Shown here: piece after piece, positions 41,867 to 50,180 of the stretch
Layout of the letters: each line of letters opens with the position of its first letter
How positions within the stretch are numbered: the first letter of the stretch is position 1
Source of the DNA: Candidatus Uhrbacteria bacterium
GTDB taxonomy: Bacteria; Patescibacteriota; Patescibacteriia; GWA2-47-26
DNA length: 56,390 bases
Reading direction: 5' to 3'
NCBI GenBank assembly: GCA_016187515.1
Contig: JACPJN010000005.1
Coordinates: 1 to 56,390, forward strand
Notes under the pieces: model-generated
Database searches by the model: none
Seen by the model: only the letters and a program-made list of their open reading frames with translations
What the model was told of the DNA's origin: nothing
Program-made: the position numbers and the translations under genes

Positions 41867-42175
41867 TTCGGGAAGCGCGGAATCGGGATTTACCGCAAAG
41901 GGGTCCCGGATTCCGTTTAGCTTTAAGACCGCCCCGCTTTTTTTGATCTCTAACCAGCGCATCGCTTTCGTAAATAAGTTCAATTTTAGCGGTTCAAGCA
42001 CGGCTTGTTCTTTGAGTTCGGCAAGCGTCTTGGTTTCCTGAAGAGCAAGAAAGAAGTTTTGATACAAAAATGCTCCTAAAGCGGCGCAAAGCAGGATAAC
42101 AAAAATGATCGCGAGCACAAAGTGATAGCGCGATAAAAAACCGCTGAAACGAGCCGAGGATTTATTGATGAACAT
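41864..42175 (-). CDS. Type IV pilus operon protein, possibly PilP-like
   Basis: The 103-aa protein is the last of the pilus operon. It has one transmembrane segment (about 20-42) after a basic N-terminus, a short helical region, and ends near VLKLNGIRDPFAV, which recalls the DPF motif of PilP lipoproteins. The similarity is slight, so PilP is a suggestion only. Its start overlaps the end of pilO by 14 bases, indicating translational coupling. The 3' end meets the terminator of the convergent helicase 2 gene. Confidence 0.6.
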   Translation of the reverse strand: MFINKSSARFSGFLSRYHFVLAIIFVILLCAALGAFLYQNFFLALQETKTLAELKEQAVLEPLKLNLFTKAMRWLEIKKSGAVLKLNGIRDPFAVNPDSALPE

Positions 42176-42698
42176 AGGCGGCGCCTCTAAATATACTAGT
42201 CAATTCATTTTTACGCTCTTCGCCAGCCGGGTTCAGACGAAATTCGAGTTCGGAAAGCGGTAAGAGCAAGGGAGCGCTTTCCAATTCCCCGATGAAATTA
42301 AGCGTGCTGGTGAGGTTGCCTTTGACCTCGATTTCAATGGGTAGTTCCAGGAGCGCATGTTTACCGGCTTGCGGTTCACCCAAGCGCAGTTTTTCGGACA
42401 GTCCGGACCGGCGGCTCTTCTCCTCCAGCAGAGTGAACAGCTCGATTTCGCGGCCCGGTTTAATAAAGAGTTCCATGAGCCGGGGCAGGGCCTCTTTTAC
42501 TTTTTGCACGTCGCCCCCGGTGTGCCGCAGTCCCAAGGCGCCGCTCACGGTTTTTTCAATGCGCGCGCGTTCTTCGTCAATGGCTTGCGCCAGTACCCGC
42601 ATACTTGCGATTGTCGGCGCCACGACGATCAGCATAATCACGGCCAAACCGGCAACTAAGACGGCCACGGACAGCAGTGCGCGATAAAAAAGAGACAT
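42162..42698 (-). CDS. pilO: PilO-like type IV pilus alignment protein
   Basis: The 178-aa protein has an N-terminal transmembrane helix (about 8-30), a coiled-coil stretch (AIDEERARIEKTVSG), and a ferredoxin-like C-terminal part with LFTLLEEKSRRSGLSEKLRL and the PilO-type core ELPIEIEVKGNLTSTLNFIG. PilO dimerises with PilN in the inner-membrane alignment complex. Order pilM-pilN-pilO matches the usual operon. It starts 9 bases after the pilN stop. Confidence 0.83.
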   Translation of the reverse strand: MSLFYRALLSVAVLVAGLAVIMLIVVAPTIASMRVLAQAIDEERARIEKTVSGALGLRHTGGDVQKVKEALPRLMELFIKPGREIELFTLLEEKSRRSGLSEKLRLGEPQAGKHALLELPIEIEVKGNLTSTLNFIGELESAPLLLPLSELEFRLNPAGEERKNELTSIFRGAAYVHQ

Positions 42699-42707
42699 AT
42701 CCTTTGT

Positions 42708-43247
42708 TTACGGCTTAATTTTCTGCGCATCGATTGCGCCCGTGATCCGGAAATTGGCCGCCTTTTCTTTTACAAGAAACTGCAGGGGCAGGTCCACGCT
42801 TTTTAGGTAAGGGATTTTTTCAAGCGCGCTTTTGAAGGCCAGCAGCTGATCCCGCGCCGCGGCCGTTCCCTGGATCTCAAGGGTTCCGGCGCTATTGATC
42901 CTTAGCGAAGAAAACGAGATCTCGGCAGGGGCGGCCTGCAGCACGCCTTGAATAAGCGGCGACCAGAGCAGGGAATTCTGCATTACGGAATCAATGGCCA
43001 GCAGGTCCCGATTGATCAGGCGAATATCGCGGTTCAGCCGTTCAATTTTGGCGGTCCCCGGGACATATTCCACAACGACCGCGCGGAATTTTTGTGAAAG
43101 TATAAAATGCGCGGCCAGGAGGATCAGCGCTCCCAGCGAGAAGGCGATAAAAATAAATAGCAAAATTTCATGGAGCAGCGTGAGGGCCGCCACGCGCTCC
43201 AGTTCCTGTTTATGAGTTGGCGGTAGGAGATTAAGGGCGGGGAACAT
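42708..43247 (-). CDS. pilN: PilN-like type IV pilus alignment protein
   Basis: The start is ATG at 43247 (MFPALNLLPPTHKQELE); the ORF-track start lies 52 codons upstream inside pilM. The INLLP-like opening, which in PilN binds PilM, is followed by one transmembrane helix (about 25-47), a coiled coil, and a ferredoxin-like periplasmic domain with ISFSSLRINSAGTLEIQGTA. The length is 179 aa. It is the third gene of the pilM-N-O block. Confidence 0.82.
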   Translation of the reverse strand: MFPALNLLPPTHKQELERVAALTLLHEILLFIFIAFSLGALILLAAHFILSQKFRAVVVEYVPGTAKIERLNRDIRLINRDLLAIDSVMQNSLLWSPLIQGVLQAAPAEISFSSLRINSAGTLEIQGTAAARDQLLAFKSALEKIPYLKSVDLPLQFLVKEKAANFRITGAIDAQKIKP

Positions 43248-43288
43248 AAGACCTTTTGAGGAATTAAAATCCAGCGGCGGGAAGCAGA

Positions 43289-44329
43289 TTAAATCGCGTG
43301 TTCCCGGGTTAAACCCGTAAGCGCCAGGCCGCAGGCCGTGGTAAAACGTATCCCGGCCTTTACGCCGATCTGGATGCCGATGGCTTCCGGGGTGTTGGTC
43401 CACGGGTCGCCGATTTTAACTGGGATACGCAGCAGGGGAGTCAGCGCCTCCGGAAGTCCCGTAAGCAAACTGCCGCCGCCGGAAAGGATTATTTCGGAAA
43501 TTGCCGGACCCGGGTGAACGCGGTTTAAGATAAAGGAAATCGTGCTGTTGATCCGCTCGGAAAGAGTCGCGAGGTAGGTTTGGACGACGGCGCGGTATGG
43601 TTCAGTACCATCCCGGGCGCCATATTTATATTTCATTTCTTCAGCCGCCCCAAGCTCAATATTCATTCTTTGCGCGATAGCGCGGTTAAGTTCGTTTCCC
43701 GGACTTCTCCCATCAGCGGTGGTGAGTATGGTTCGCTGATTAGCCACAATAATGGTGGACTTTGTCGCGCCCAGGTCAACGATCGCAACACATCCGGGAG
43801 TTTGGCGCTCATTAATCATGGATCGAACAATGCAGAGCGGCTCCAGGTCAAAGATGAAGGGAATCAGTCCGGCCTGCTTCACGGCGTTTTGGTATGACGC
43901 AATAAGGGTTTTGGGCGCGGCGCCGACCAGGACTTCCAGACCGGTAGCTCCGGTTGAGACAATCCGGAAATCCCACCAGACCTCGTTCAATTCATAGGGG
44001 AGGAGCTTGGACAGTTCTAATCGGATTTGCTCTTCGACGTTTTCCGGATTGGCGCCCATTACGTTAAGCGTAGTTATAAAACTTTTGGCTTCCGGAAGCG
44101 CCAGGACCACCCGTTTGGCAACGATGTGGGTTTTACGCAGGAGCGCTTGCAGCTGTTTGGCCAATTCATCAGACCGGAGGATTTCCCCCTTTTCAATAAT
44201 ACCTTCGGGCAGGGTGAGCTCTCCAAAGGCGACCAGGTAGGTTTTATGCTTGCGAATTCTAAACTGGAGGACCTTGAGCGAACGATCTCCAATATCCAGA
44301 CCGAAAGCAAGTTCGTTGCGATAACTCAT
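43289..44329 (-). CDS. pilM: PilM-like type IV pilus ATPase
   Basis: This actin-like cytoplasmic protein binds PilN's N-terminus. The 346-aa protein shows the actin/FtsA-fold motifs: FGLDIGDRSLKVLQF (phosphate 1), ALPEAKSFITTL, VAIVDLGATKSTIIV (phosphate 2), LTTADGRSPGNELNRAIA, and the adenosine motif IILSGGGSLLTGLPEAL. The C-terminal ACGLALTGL is typical of PilM. It begins about 60 bases after the upstream 391-aa gene's stop on this strand. Confidence 0.92.
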   Translation of the reverse strand: MSYRNELAFGLDIGDRSLKVLQFRIRKHKTYLVAFGELTLPEGIIEKGEILRSDELAKQLQALLRKTHIVAKRVVLALPEAKSFITTLNVMGANPENVEEQIRLELSKLLPYELNEVWWDFRIVSTGATGLEVLVGAAPKTLIASYQNAVKQAGLIPFIFDLEPLCIVRSMINERQTPGCVAIVDLGATKSTIIVANQRTILTTADGRSPGNELNRAIAQRMNIELGAAEEMKYKYGARDGTEPYRAVVQTYLATLSERINSTISFILNRVHPGPAISEIILSGGGSLLTGLPEALTPLLRIPVKIGDPWTNTPEAIGIQIGVKAGIRFTTACGLALTGLTREHAI

Positions 44330-44392
44330 GGTTGTAAGAGAAATAGGTGGTTAGGAAATCAGAAAGCGGTCGCTGATCTCATTATACCACAA

Positions 44393-45568
44393 CTAGTATT
44401 GTTCTTCCCAGTGGCTGGTTTCGATAATCGGGGAGGAAAGATTCAGGTCAGCGTTTAAAATACGGCGAAGCAGCGCGGGATCGTGAGTTATTATGATACT
44501 CACGGATCCCTCCTGGTCGCGCTCCAGCTCGATTTCCCTGGCCATTAATCCGCCGCGGACGCTGACTTCAAGCGGCGCGGCAGTGTCATCGTCATCAAAT
44601 TCGATCTCCAGGGTATTGGTGGCGTAGACCAGTCCTTCCAAGGAGGAGGAATTTTCAATTTCCAGATCGCCGCGAACCAGCAGTCCGGCCGGACCGGTCT
44701 CCGGCGCTTCAATATACAGGTGCCCGGGCTGTTCAATTTCAAAACTTCCGTTGATGACCAGCAGCCCCCGCACCGTCAGGTCGCGCCGCAGATCGTTGGG
44801 GGCCCCTTCCAAGTAAATGATGCCTTCTAGGATGGTACCGCTCGGGAGCCGATTAAACTCGTGCGGGGTAATTCTTTGAGTGGCTTGATTTCTCCAGGAG
44901 GTGGCGAGGGCGGAATTAAAATCCACCGCCGGCAGCTGAATTTGGTCAACGCCGGTCCTGGTCGGGCCGATAAGCGCGGACCCTTCCGAGACGCGAATTT
45001 CATCATGGGCGTGAAAACGTCCGTTGGTCCGGGCCTGGACGCGCGCGTTATTTCGCACGTCGATGTCATCGTTGGAAAATAGAATTCCGCCGACCAGATC
45101 AAGATCCAGTTCCAGTTCAATATCGCGTCCGGGCGCGCCGCTGAAAACCGAGTAATCCGTGATCGCGCTGCCCAGCGCGCGGGCGACCGCGGTTTCGATC
45201 CGGCGCGTCGCCGAGGTTTCCGCCAGGGGCGTTTGTCCTTGCGATATCAGGGTGGCTTCTCCCGGCGCGCTACTTACCGCGTGGGCGACAAGAGTTTCTC
45301 CGATCCGAAAGACATCCAGGTATTGACGCTGTGAGGATGCCTCGGTTAGCGTACCCTCCACAAAGGCCGTTTGCAACTCGCCCGTTTCTTCCAGTTCATG
45401 GGTAAGTAGCATGCGCGCGGTTTCCGCCAGATAGTAGGCCCGCACCGTGGCGCCGTGGGCTTGCGCGATCCGGATTTCGCTAAGCGACCCGGAGACAAAA
45501 AATATACCCAACAGCAAAATCAGCGCGGTAATAATGGTGGCCGCGATTAGCGCGAATCCCTGTTTCAT
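44393..45568 (-). CDS. PilX-like type IV pilus assembly protein with beta-helix domain
   Basis: The 391-aa protein has a pseudopilin-like N-terminus (MKQGFALIAATIITALILLL) followed by YYLAETARML, as in PilX and related minor pilins that lack the Glu5 cleavage context. The middle (about 130-330) is a series of short strands with regularly spaced hydrophobics (NNARVQARTNGRFHAHDEIR; RDLTVRGLLVINGSFEIE), suggesting a bactofilin- or beta-helix-like fold. It could be a pilus-tip or adhesive subunit. It sits between the PilW-like gene and pilM. Confidence 0.68.
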   Translation of the reverse strand: MKQGFALIAATIITALILLLGIFFVSGSLSEIRIAQAHGATVRAYYLAETARMLLTHELEETGELQTAFVEGTLTEASSQRQYLDVFRIGETLVAHAVSSAPGEATLISQGQTPLAETSATRRIETAVARALGSAITDYSVFSGAPGRDIELELDLDLVGGILFSNDDIDVRNNARVQARTNGRFHAHDEIRVSEGSALIGPTRTGVDQIQLPAVDFNSALATSWRNQATQRITPHEFNRLPSGTILEGIIYLEGAPNDLRRDLTVRGLLVINGSFEIEQPGHLYIEAPETGPAGLLVRGDLEIENSSSLEGLVYATNTLEIEFDDDDTAAPLEVSVRGGLMAREIELERDQEGSVSIIITHDPALLRRILNADLNLSSPIIETSHWEEQY

Positions 45569-45584
45569 AAAATGATGTTTAAAA

Positions 45585-46160
45585 TTAGGCGCCGGTGAAA
45601 TTTCTGCCGAAAATACTGGTGTTTGAAATTACTCGCGCCTCTCCGCGGCGAACTTCGAGGTTGATGTGAATATTCTCGTCTCCCCAAAAAGATAGGACGC
45701 TCACGCCTTCCGCGACGGCTAGATCCTGCACCACCGTTTTTACCGGAGCATTGCCGTCTTCGTCGCGGACATTGTAAACGACGCGGAGCTCCGGCGCGGA
45801 GGGAAAGGCGTAGTAGGATTCTTCCCGATAGAGCAGCCCATCAATTAGATGATAGCGCAGATAAGTGAGGGTCTCCGGATCATGGCCATCGTGAAATTCT
45901 ATTTCCGTAGGCGGAGGCAAAAGGGGATCATCGGCGGTATCCGGAAGATTGGTGACCAGTTCTTCGGCTTGGCGCAGATCGCGAGTGATTCTTTCCAGCG
46001 CGATGCGCGCGTTTTGAACGGCCTCCGCGCGGTCGCCTCCGCTATTTAGCGCGACTCGCGTTAAAGAAAGAATGTGTAAAACTCCTAACAAAATTATCAA
46101 GCTCGCGGCAACCCCGGCGACCAGTTCAATCAAAGTAAAACCACGGCCCTTATGATTCAT
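45585..46160 (-). CDS. PilW-like minor pseudopilin
   Basis: ATG at 46160 (MNHKGRGFTLIELVAGV) gives a standard type III prepilin signal with cleavage before Phe (G|FTLIE); the ORF-track start is 22 codons earlier. A hydrophobic helix follows, then DRAEAVQNARIALERITRDLRQAEELV, typical of PilW/GspJ-like proteins, and a beta-rich C-terminal domain. Length 191 aa. The start overlaps the end of the PilV-like gene by 11 bases. Confidence 0.85.
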   Translation of the reverse strand: MNHKGRGFTLIELVAGVAASLIILLGVLHILSLTRVALNSGGDRAEAVQNARIALERITRDLRQAEELVTNLPDTADDPLLPPPTEIEFHDGHDPETLTYLRYHLIDGLLYREESYYAFPSAPELRVVYNVRDEDGNAPVKTVVQDLAVAEGVSVLSFWGDENIHINLEVRRGEARVISNTSIFGRNFTGA

Positions 46161-46536
46161 TGATGATCGTGGAGATTTCATATAAACGCGAACCAAAGGA
46201 GGTTCCGTAAAATACGCGGACATCAACGCGCTTAAGGCCTTGATTTACCGCGCTTGGCGCGAAAGTGTCAGGATCAATATAGCTTACCGCGGTTTCACGC
46301 TCAAAATTCGGACTGACCAGATGGCGCGCTTCAGCGACCCCCACGGCCACGGTTGCATAGGATTGATTAAGCAGGGCTTCCATCTGGTCCTGGGCAAGAT
46401 TGGCGGCATTCGTGATCGCCTCCGCGCGGCTGACCAGATTTAACGCGCGCGGAAAAATTTGCGCGCTGCCCATTACCAGAAATACCAGTAGCGCGATGGA
46501 GACGATCAGTTCAATAAGGGTAAATCCCTGCTTCAT
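46150..46536 (-). CDS. PilV-like minor pseudopilin
   Basis: ATG at 46536 gives MKQGFTLIELIVSIALLV, a clear prepilin leader with Glu5 after cleavage. The downstream AITNAANLAQDQMEALLNQSY is the pattern of PilV/GspI proteins. At 128 aa it is short but complete. The ORF-track start lies inside the AAATTCC repeat block, which fills the gap to the upstream gene. Confidence 0.85.
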   Translation of the reverse strand: MKQGFTLIELIVSIALLVFLVMGSAQIFPRALNLVSRAEAITNAANLAQDQMEALLNQSYATVAVGVAEARHLVSPNFERETAVSYIDPDTFAPSAVNQGLKRVDVRVFYGTSFGSRLYEISTIINES

Positions 46537-46650
46537 AAATTCCAAATTCCAAATTACAAACAAATCTCAAATCCCAAATACCAAACGTTTGTGATTTGTG
46601 ATTTGGAGCTTGGAATTTCCTTGTAATTTGGTGTTTGTGATTTGGAATTT
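46537..46650. repeat. AAATTCC/AAATCAC inverted heptamer repeats in pilus operon
   Basis: Tandem AAATTCCAAATTACAAAC units face their complements (GTTTGTGATTTGTGATTTGG) around CGTTTG. It fills the 110-base gap between two pseudopilin genes and could fold into a long hairpin in the polycistronic mRNA. Same class as 25828-25945. Confidence 0.82.
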
Positions 46651-47116
46651 ATTCGATTCTGACATATCCGGAAGGGCGAACGTTAATTAGCATCGTGGTT
46701 CCGCTTGCGTGTATCAGCGTAATTATCCCGGGCGTGGCAGTGGCCCCCAGCGTGTTGAATACTACGGTTGCCTCCGGAACGGTAATTTCCCCCAGCCGGA
46801 CCGTTTCGTTTATTCGGGCGTTTTTTATTATAATTTCCGGATCAGCAAGGCGGACTAGCGCGTAAGCTGAACCAGCCGGATTAAGGCGGAGTGCGTGAGC
46901 GGTTTGGGTTGAACTGGCCAGTTCCGAGGCGTAGCGCAGGTCCGCGGCCAAGGTCCGCGCTGCCGCCCTTGTGGCGAGCGTTGGTCCGGCGGCGCGCAAG
47001 GAAGCGGCGGCAACGGTCAAAAGCAGCGCCAGAATTCCAAAGGTGGTGAGGAATTCGACCAGAGTAAACCCTTTAGCCATCACATTGCGATAAAACCAAG
47101 TCATAGCGGATTTCAT
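46649..47116 (-). CDS. GspH/FimT-like pseudopilin
   Basis: The protein has a prepilin signal (NVMAKGFTLVEFLTTFGIL) with cleavage before Phe and Glu5. An internal ATG at 47080 would give a shorter, more typical leader (MAKGFTLVEF). I keep the first ATG (47116) because it follows a weak GGAG and starts 3 bases after the pilC stop. The C-terminal domain (AADLRYASELASSTQTAHAL, then a beta-rich part) fits the GspH/FimT family. 155 aa. Confidence 0.8.
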   Translation of the reverse strand: MKSAMTWFYRNVMAKGFTLVEFLTTFGILALLLTVAAASLRAAGPTLATRAAARTLAADLRYASELASSTQTAHALRLNPAGSAYALVRLADPEIIIKNARINETVRLGEITVPEATVVFNTLGATATPGIITLIHASGTTMLINVRPSGYVRIE

Positions 47117-47119
47117 TCT

Positions 47120-48169
47120 CTAGATTTGCTCCAGTAAACTATACATCGGAAGCAGAATGGCCACCGCGATTCCGCCGACCCCGGCGCCCAGGATCAGAAT
47201 CAGCAAGGGCTCGATTATCGAGGATAAATTTTTTGTCATTTCATCCACGCTTTCTTCATAAAATCCGGCGACTTCTTCAAGCAGGTCGGTCAAAGTGCCG
47301 GATTCCTCGCCAATCTGGAGCATGGTAATCATGGTGGGAGGAAAAAGATTTTTGGTTTCCTTAAACGCGGCGGCCACCGCGACTCCTTGGCCGATTTTTT
47401 CCGCGGCGGCAATCGTGGCCAGCCGATATTGATCATTGCCCAGCACATCAGCCGTAATCTTTAGGGCGTCCACGACCAGGATGTCGGTGGAGAGCATGGT
47501 GGAAAAAGTGCGGGCAAAGCGGGCCAGATTGACTTTTTTTATCAATCCTCCCAAAATCGGCAAGCGCGTGAGCAGCCGGTCAAATTGTCTCTTTAGCGGG
47601 CCGCGAGCCAAATAGATTAAGAGCCAGAGGGATAGCGCCGCGGAAATGGCGAGGATAATCGCGGAGTTGGAGATAAAATGCGATAGCGCGATAAGCAGGC
47701 GCGTGGGCAAAGGAAGCTGGGCGTTAAATCCTTCAAAAAGCGGAATCAATTTGGGGATAACAAACACCATGATCACGGTCCCAATACCCGCCATCGCGAC
47801 CAGCACAAAAGCCGGGTAGGTAAGCGCGGATTTAACTCGCGAGCGCAGGTCGTAGTCCTTTTTCATCTGGACGTAAAGACGGCGAAGCGCGCCTTCAAGT
47901 TTGCCGCCTAATTCCCCGGCCCGGATCATGTTGATGAAGAGTTGTCCAAATACTTTGGGAAACTCCTCCAAACCCTTCGATAAGGCCTCTCCCTTTTTTA
48001 CGTTTTCAAGCAGGACCGCGAGGATGGTTTTAAAGCCCTTATGCTCGGTTTGTTCCGCCAGCGAGGAGAGCGCCCGGTCCAGCGGAATGGCGGCCTTGAG
48101 CATCACCGAGAGATGCTCAACAAAAAACATTTTTTCCTTAAATGGCACGCGCGGGGTAAAAATTTTCAT
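47120..48169 (-). CDS. pilC: Type IV pilus inner-membrane platform protein PilC
   Basis: The 349-aa protein has two GspF domains. The first: FVEHLSVMLKAAIPLDRALS, then GEALSKGLEEFPKVFGQLFI and RAGELGGKLEGALRRL. The second begins NLARFARTFSTMLSTDILVV and ends MLQIGEESGTLTDLLEEVA. Three transmembrane segments lie around residues 118-140, 168-190 and 320-342. It is the platform that couples the PilB motor to pilin extrusion. The start is 1 base after the pilB stop. Confidence 0.93.
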   Translation of the reverse strand: MKIFTPRVPFKEKMFFVEHLSVMLKAAIPLDRALSSLAEQTEHKGFKTILAVLLENVKKGEALSKGLEEFPKVFGQLFINMIRAGELGGKLEGALRRLYVQMKKDYDLRSRVKSALTYPAFVLVAMAGIGTVIMVFVIPKLIPLFEGFNAQLPLPTRLLIALSHFISNSAIILAISAALSLWLLIYLARGPLKRQFDRLLTRLPILGGLIKKVNLARFARTFSTMLSTDILVVDALKITADVLGNDQYRLATIAAAEKIGQGVAVAAAFKETKNLFPPTMITMLQIGEESGTLTDLLEEVAGFYEESVDEMTKNLSSIIEPLLILILGAGVGGIAVAILLPMYSLLEQI

Positions 48170-48170
48170 A

Positions 48171-49880
48171 TCACTCTTTGGTAACCCGGATAATCTCGGA
48201 GATCGTGGTCAGGCCGCGTTTGGCTTTTATAAAAGCATCTTCCAGGAGCGAAATCATCCCCTGTTTGTTAGCGGATTTTTTTAGTTCATCAGCAGCGGCT
48301 CGGCGATAGATCAAGGAAGACAATTCCGGCGTAACCTCCAGCACTTCGTGAATCGCGACTCGGCCGCGATAGCCGATCTGGCCGCACATGGCACAGCCCG
48401 CCCCTTTGAAGAAACGCATTTCCGTAAGCGGGGTCTTGGCCTCACTGATCACTCCGGTTCGCTCTAAAGCGGCGGCAATCGCCTCCATATCAAAGAGCGC
48501 GCGCAGCTCGTCGGCCATTTCTTTAGGCAGCGTGTAACTTACCGTACAATGCGGGCAAATCCGGCGCACCAGACGCTGCGCGGTAATTAGCGCAGCGGTC
48601 TGGGCGATCAAAAATGGCGGCGCGCCCAGGTCGAATAATCTGGAAATCGCCGTAATGGCGTCGTTGGTGTGCAGCGTGGAGAGCACCAGGTGGCCGGTCA
48701 GCGCGGCATTGATCGCGATATCCGCGGTTTCCGCGTCTCGAATTTCTCCAACCATGATGATGTTGGGATCTTGGCGCAAAAGCGCGCGCAGACCAATGGC
48801 AAAGGTAAAACCAATCCGGGGATTGACTTGGCTTTGGTTAATGCCGGGGATGCGATATTCAATCGGGTCTTCGATAGTGGAGATATTTACCTGCGGTTTG
48901 TTGAGCGCGGCGAGAAAGGCATAGAGCGTGGTGGTTTTTCCCGAGCCGGTTGGCCCGGTGACTAAGATAATGCCGTGCGGTTTTTGGATATTGCGCGCAA
49001 CCAGTTTCAACTGGTCCGGCTCAAATCCCAGCTCATTGATACTCAACAGCCGCAGCCCTTCCTGTAAAATGCGCAGGACAATTTTTTCGCCGTCAAACAT
49101 GGGAAAAATTGAAACGCGGATGGATACTTTATAATTGGGAATTTGCACCTTAAAACGGCCGTCTTGCGGGATATTGTGCTCATCGATTTTAAGATTAGCC
49201 AAAATTTTAACGCGCGCCGCGATGGAGGGCTGAACTTCCTTGGGTAAGATCATGGCCTCGCGCAACATTCCATCAACGCGGAAGCGGACCAGCATTTCTT
49301 TCTCCCGCGGCTCGATATGGATATCGGAGGCGCCCTGCAGGATCGCGTGTTCAAGCAGGGTGTCAACAATCCGCACTACCGGGGCCTCCTTGGCGAGTTC
49401 CTCCACCGGTTTTTTGCTGGCTTTCGCAATCTCTTTAAACTCGGCTTCCAAGCTCTTCTTATATTGCTTAAGCGCGTCCTCACAGCTCTCCGGATCAGTG
49501 AGCGAAATTTCGAGCGCGAGTCCGAGTTTCTTTTCAATAAAATCCAGAATTTGCAGATCGTCCGGATTAAGCGCGGCGATCTTTACGGTTAAACCTTCTT
49601 TGGCATAGGGAATAATGCCGTGGGTCCTCGCGATGGGTTCGGGGATGAGATTAAGCACCGCGCTGGGAATAATGGTCCCCAAAAGTTCGATATAGGGGAG
49701 GTTGAAAAATTTGGCCGCGGCTTTGTAAAGCAGGGGCGGGTTGACCAGGCGTTTCTTAAAAATACACTGCTCCAGTGAAAGTCCTTTGCATTCCGCTTCT
49801 TCCTGGATTTTCGACAGGTCCTTTTTATTCAAAATACCGGCCTGGTCTAAAATGTCGGGGAGTTTTTGGATTGGCAGCAT
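48171..49880 (-). CDS. pilB: Type IV pilus extension ATPase PilB
   Basis: The 569-aa protein has an N-terminal MshEN/GSPII_E_N domain (IQKLPDILDQAGILNKKDLS; FNLPYIELL), then the motor: VRIVDTLLEHAILQGASDIH, Walker A GPTGSGKTTTLYAFL, Asp box DPIEYRIPGINQSQVNP, Walker B region LRQDPNIIMVGEIRD, His box LSTLHTNDA, and a zinc finger of CPHC and CAMC. The start ATG 49880 (MLPIQKLPDIL) is preferred to the ORF-track start seven codons earlier. It opens the operon, driven from a TATAAT promoter about 210 bases upstream. No pilT follows. Confidence 0.94.
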   Translation of the reverse strand: MLPIQKLPDILDQAGILNKKDLSKIQEEAECKGLSLEQCIFKKRLVNPPLLYKAAAKFFNLPYIELLGTIIPSAVLNLIPEPIARTHGIIPYAKEGLTVKIAALNPDDLQILDFIEKKLGLALEISLTDPESCEDALKQYKKSLEAEFKEIAKASKKPVEELAKEAPVVRIVDTLLEHAILQGASDIHIEPREKEMLVRFRVDGMLREAMILPKEVQPSIAARVKILANLKIDEHNIPQDGRFKVQIPNYKVSIRVSIFPMFDGEKIVLRILQEGLRLLSINELGFEPDQLKLVARNIQKPHGIILVTGPTGSGKTTTLYAFLAALNKPQVNISTIEDPIEYRIPGINQSQVNPRIGFTFAIGLRALLRQDPNIIMVGEIRDAETADIAINAALTGHLVLSTLHTNDAITAISRLFDLGAPPFLIAQTAALITAQRLVRRICPHCTVSYTLPKEMADELRALFDMEAIAAALERTGVISEAKTPLTEMRFFKGAGCAMCGQIGYRGRVAIHEVLEVTPELSSLIYRRAAADELKKSANKQGMISLLEDAFIKAKRGLTTISEIIRVTKE

Positions 49881-49973
49881 ATAGAGTAACAAATAGCGCA
49901 CGAATGATAGACAAATGGCTCACGAATCGGGGACGAATGGCTCATCAATTTCTCCTCTCCTGCCCGAGGAATT

Positions 49974-50037
49974 TCTCCCCCTGTCCCGATTCTCGAGAAT
50001 CGAGGATCCTCGGCCGCAGCCGGGACCCGAGGGGGAG
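49974..50037. repeat. CTCCCCC/GGGGGAG palindromic repeat in pilB leader
   Basis: CTCCCCCTGTCCCG and CGGGACCCGAGGGGGAG enclose GATTCTCGAGAATC, a perfect 14-bp palindrome (49988-50001). It lies in the transcribed leader of the pilus operon. Confidence 0.7.
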
Positions 50038-50091
50038 ATTAAGAGGGGGTGGGAGGGAGGGGTGGCCGCAAAGTTCCTCCGCAAGTCCTAT

Positions 50092-50120
50092 ATTATACCA
50101 CATGCCAAAAGGTTTGACTA
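50092..50120 (-). promoter_or_regulatory. Pilus operon promoter
   Basis: On the minus strand a consensus TATAAT (50097-50092) preceded at 17 bases by a weak -35 TAGTCA (50120-50115). Leader of about 210 bases. The -35 overlaps that of the divergent promoter. Confidence 0.6.
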
Positions 50121-50141
50121 AATCCGCCAATATGTTAGGAT
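50114..50141 (+). promoter_or_regulatory. Promoter of the beta-hydroxyacid dehydrogenase gene
   Basis: TTGACT (50114-50119), 16 bases, TAGGAT (50136-50141). It is back to back with the pilus promoter. Confidence 0.6.
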
Positions 50142-50180
50142 GGAGGCAGCTGTAGAAGCAACCAATAAAGGGAGGTCGCC

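Noticed and set aside
43248-43403. Upstream extension of pilN to the ORF-track start
   Set aside because: The extra 52 residues lie within pilM and do not match PilN. The conserved start is MFPALNLLPP.
46537-46650. Possible CRISPR-like array
   Set aside because: The units are 7-base tandems facing their complements, with no spacers of constant size and no long identical repeats. The same holds for 25828-25945 and 11955-12032.
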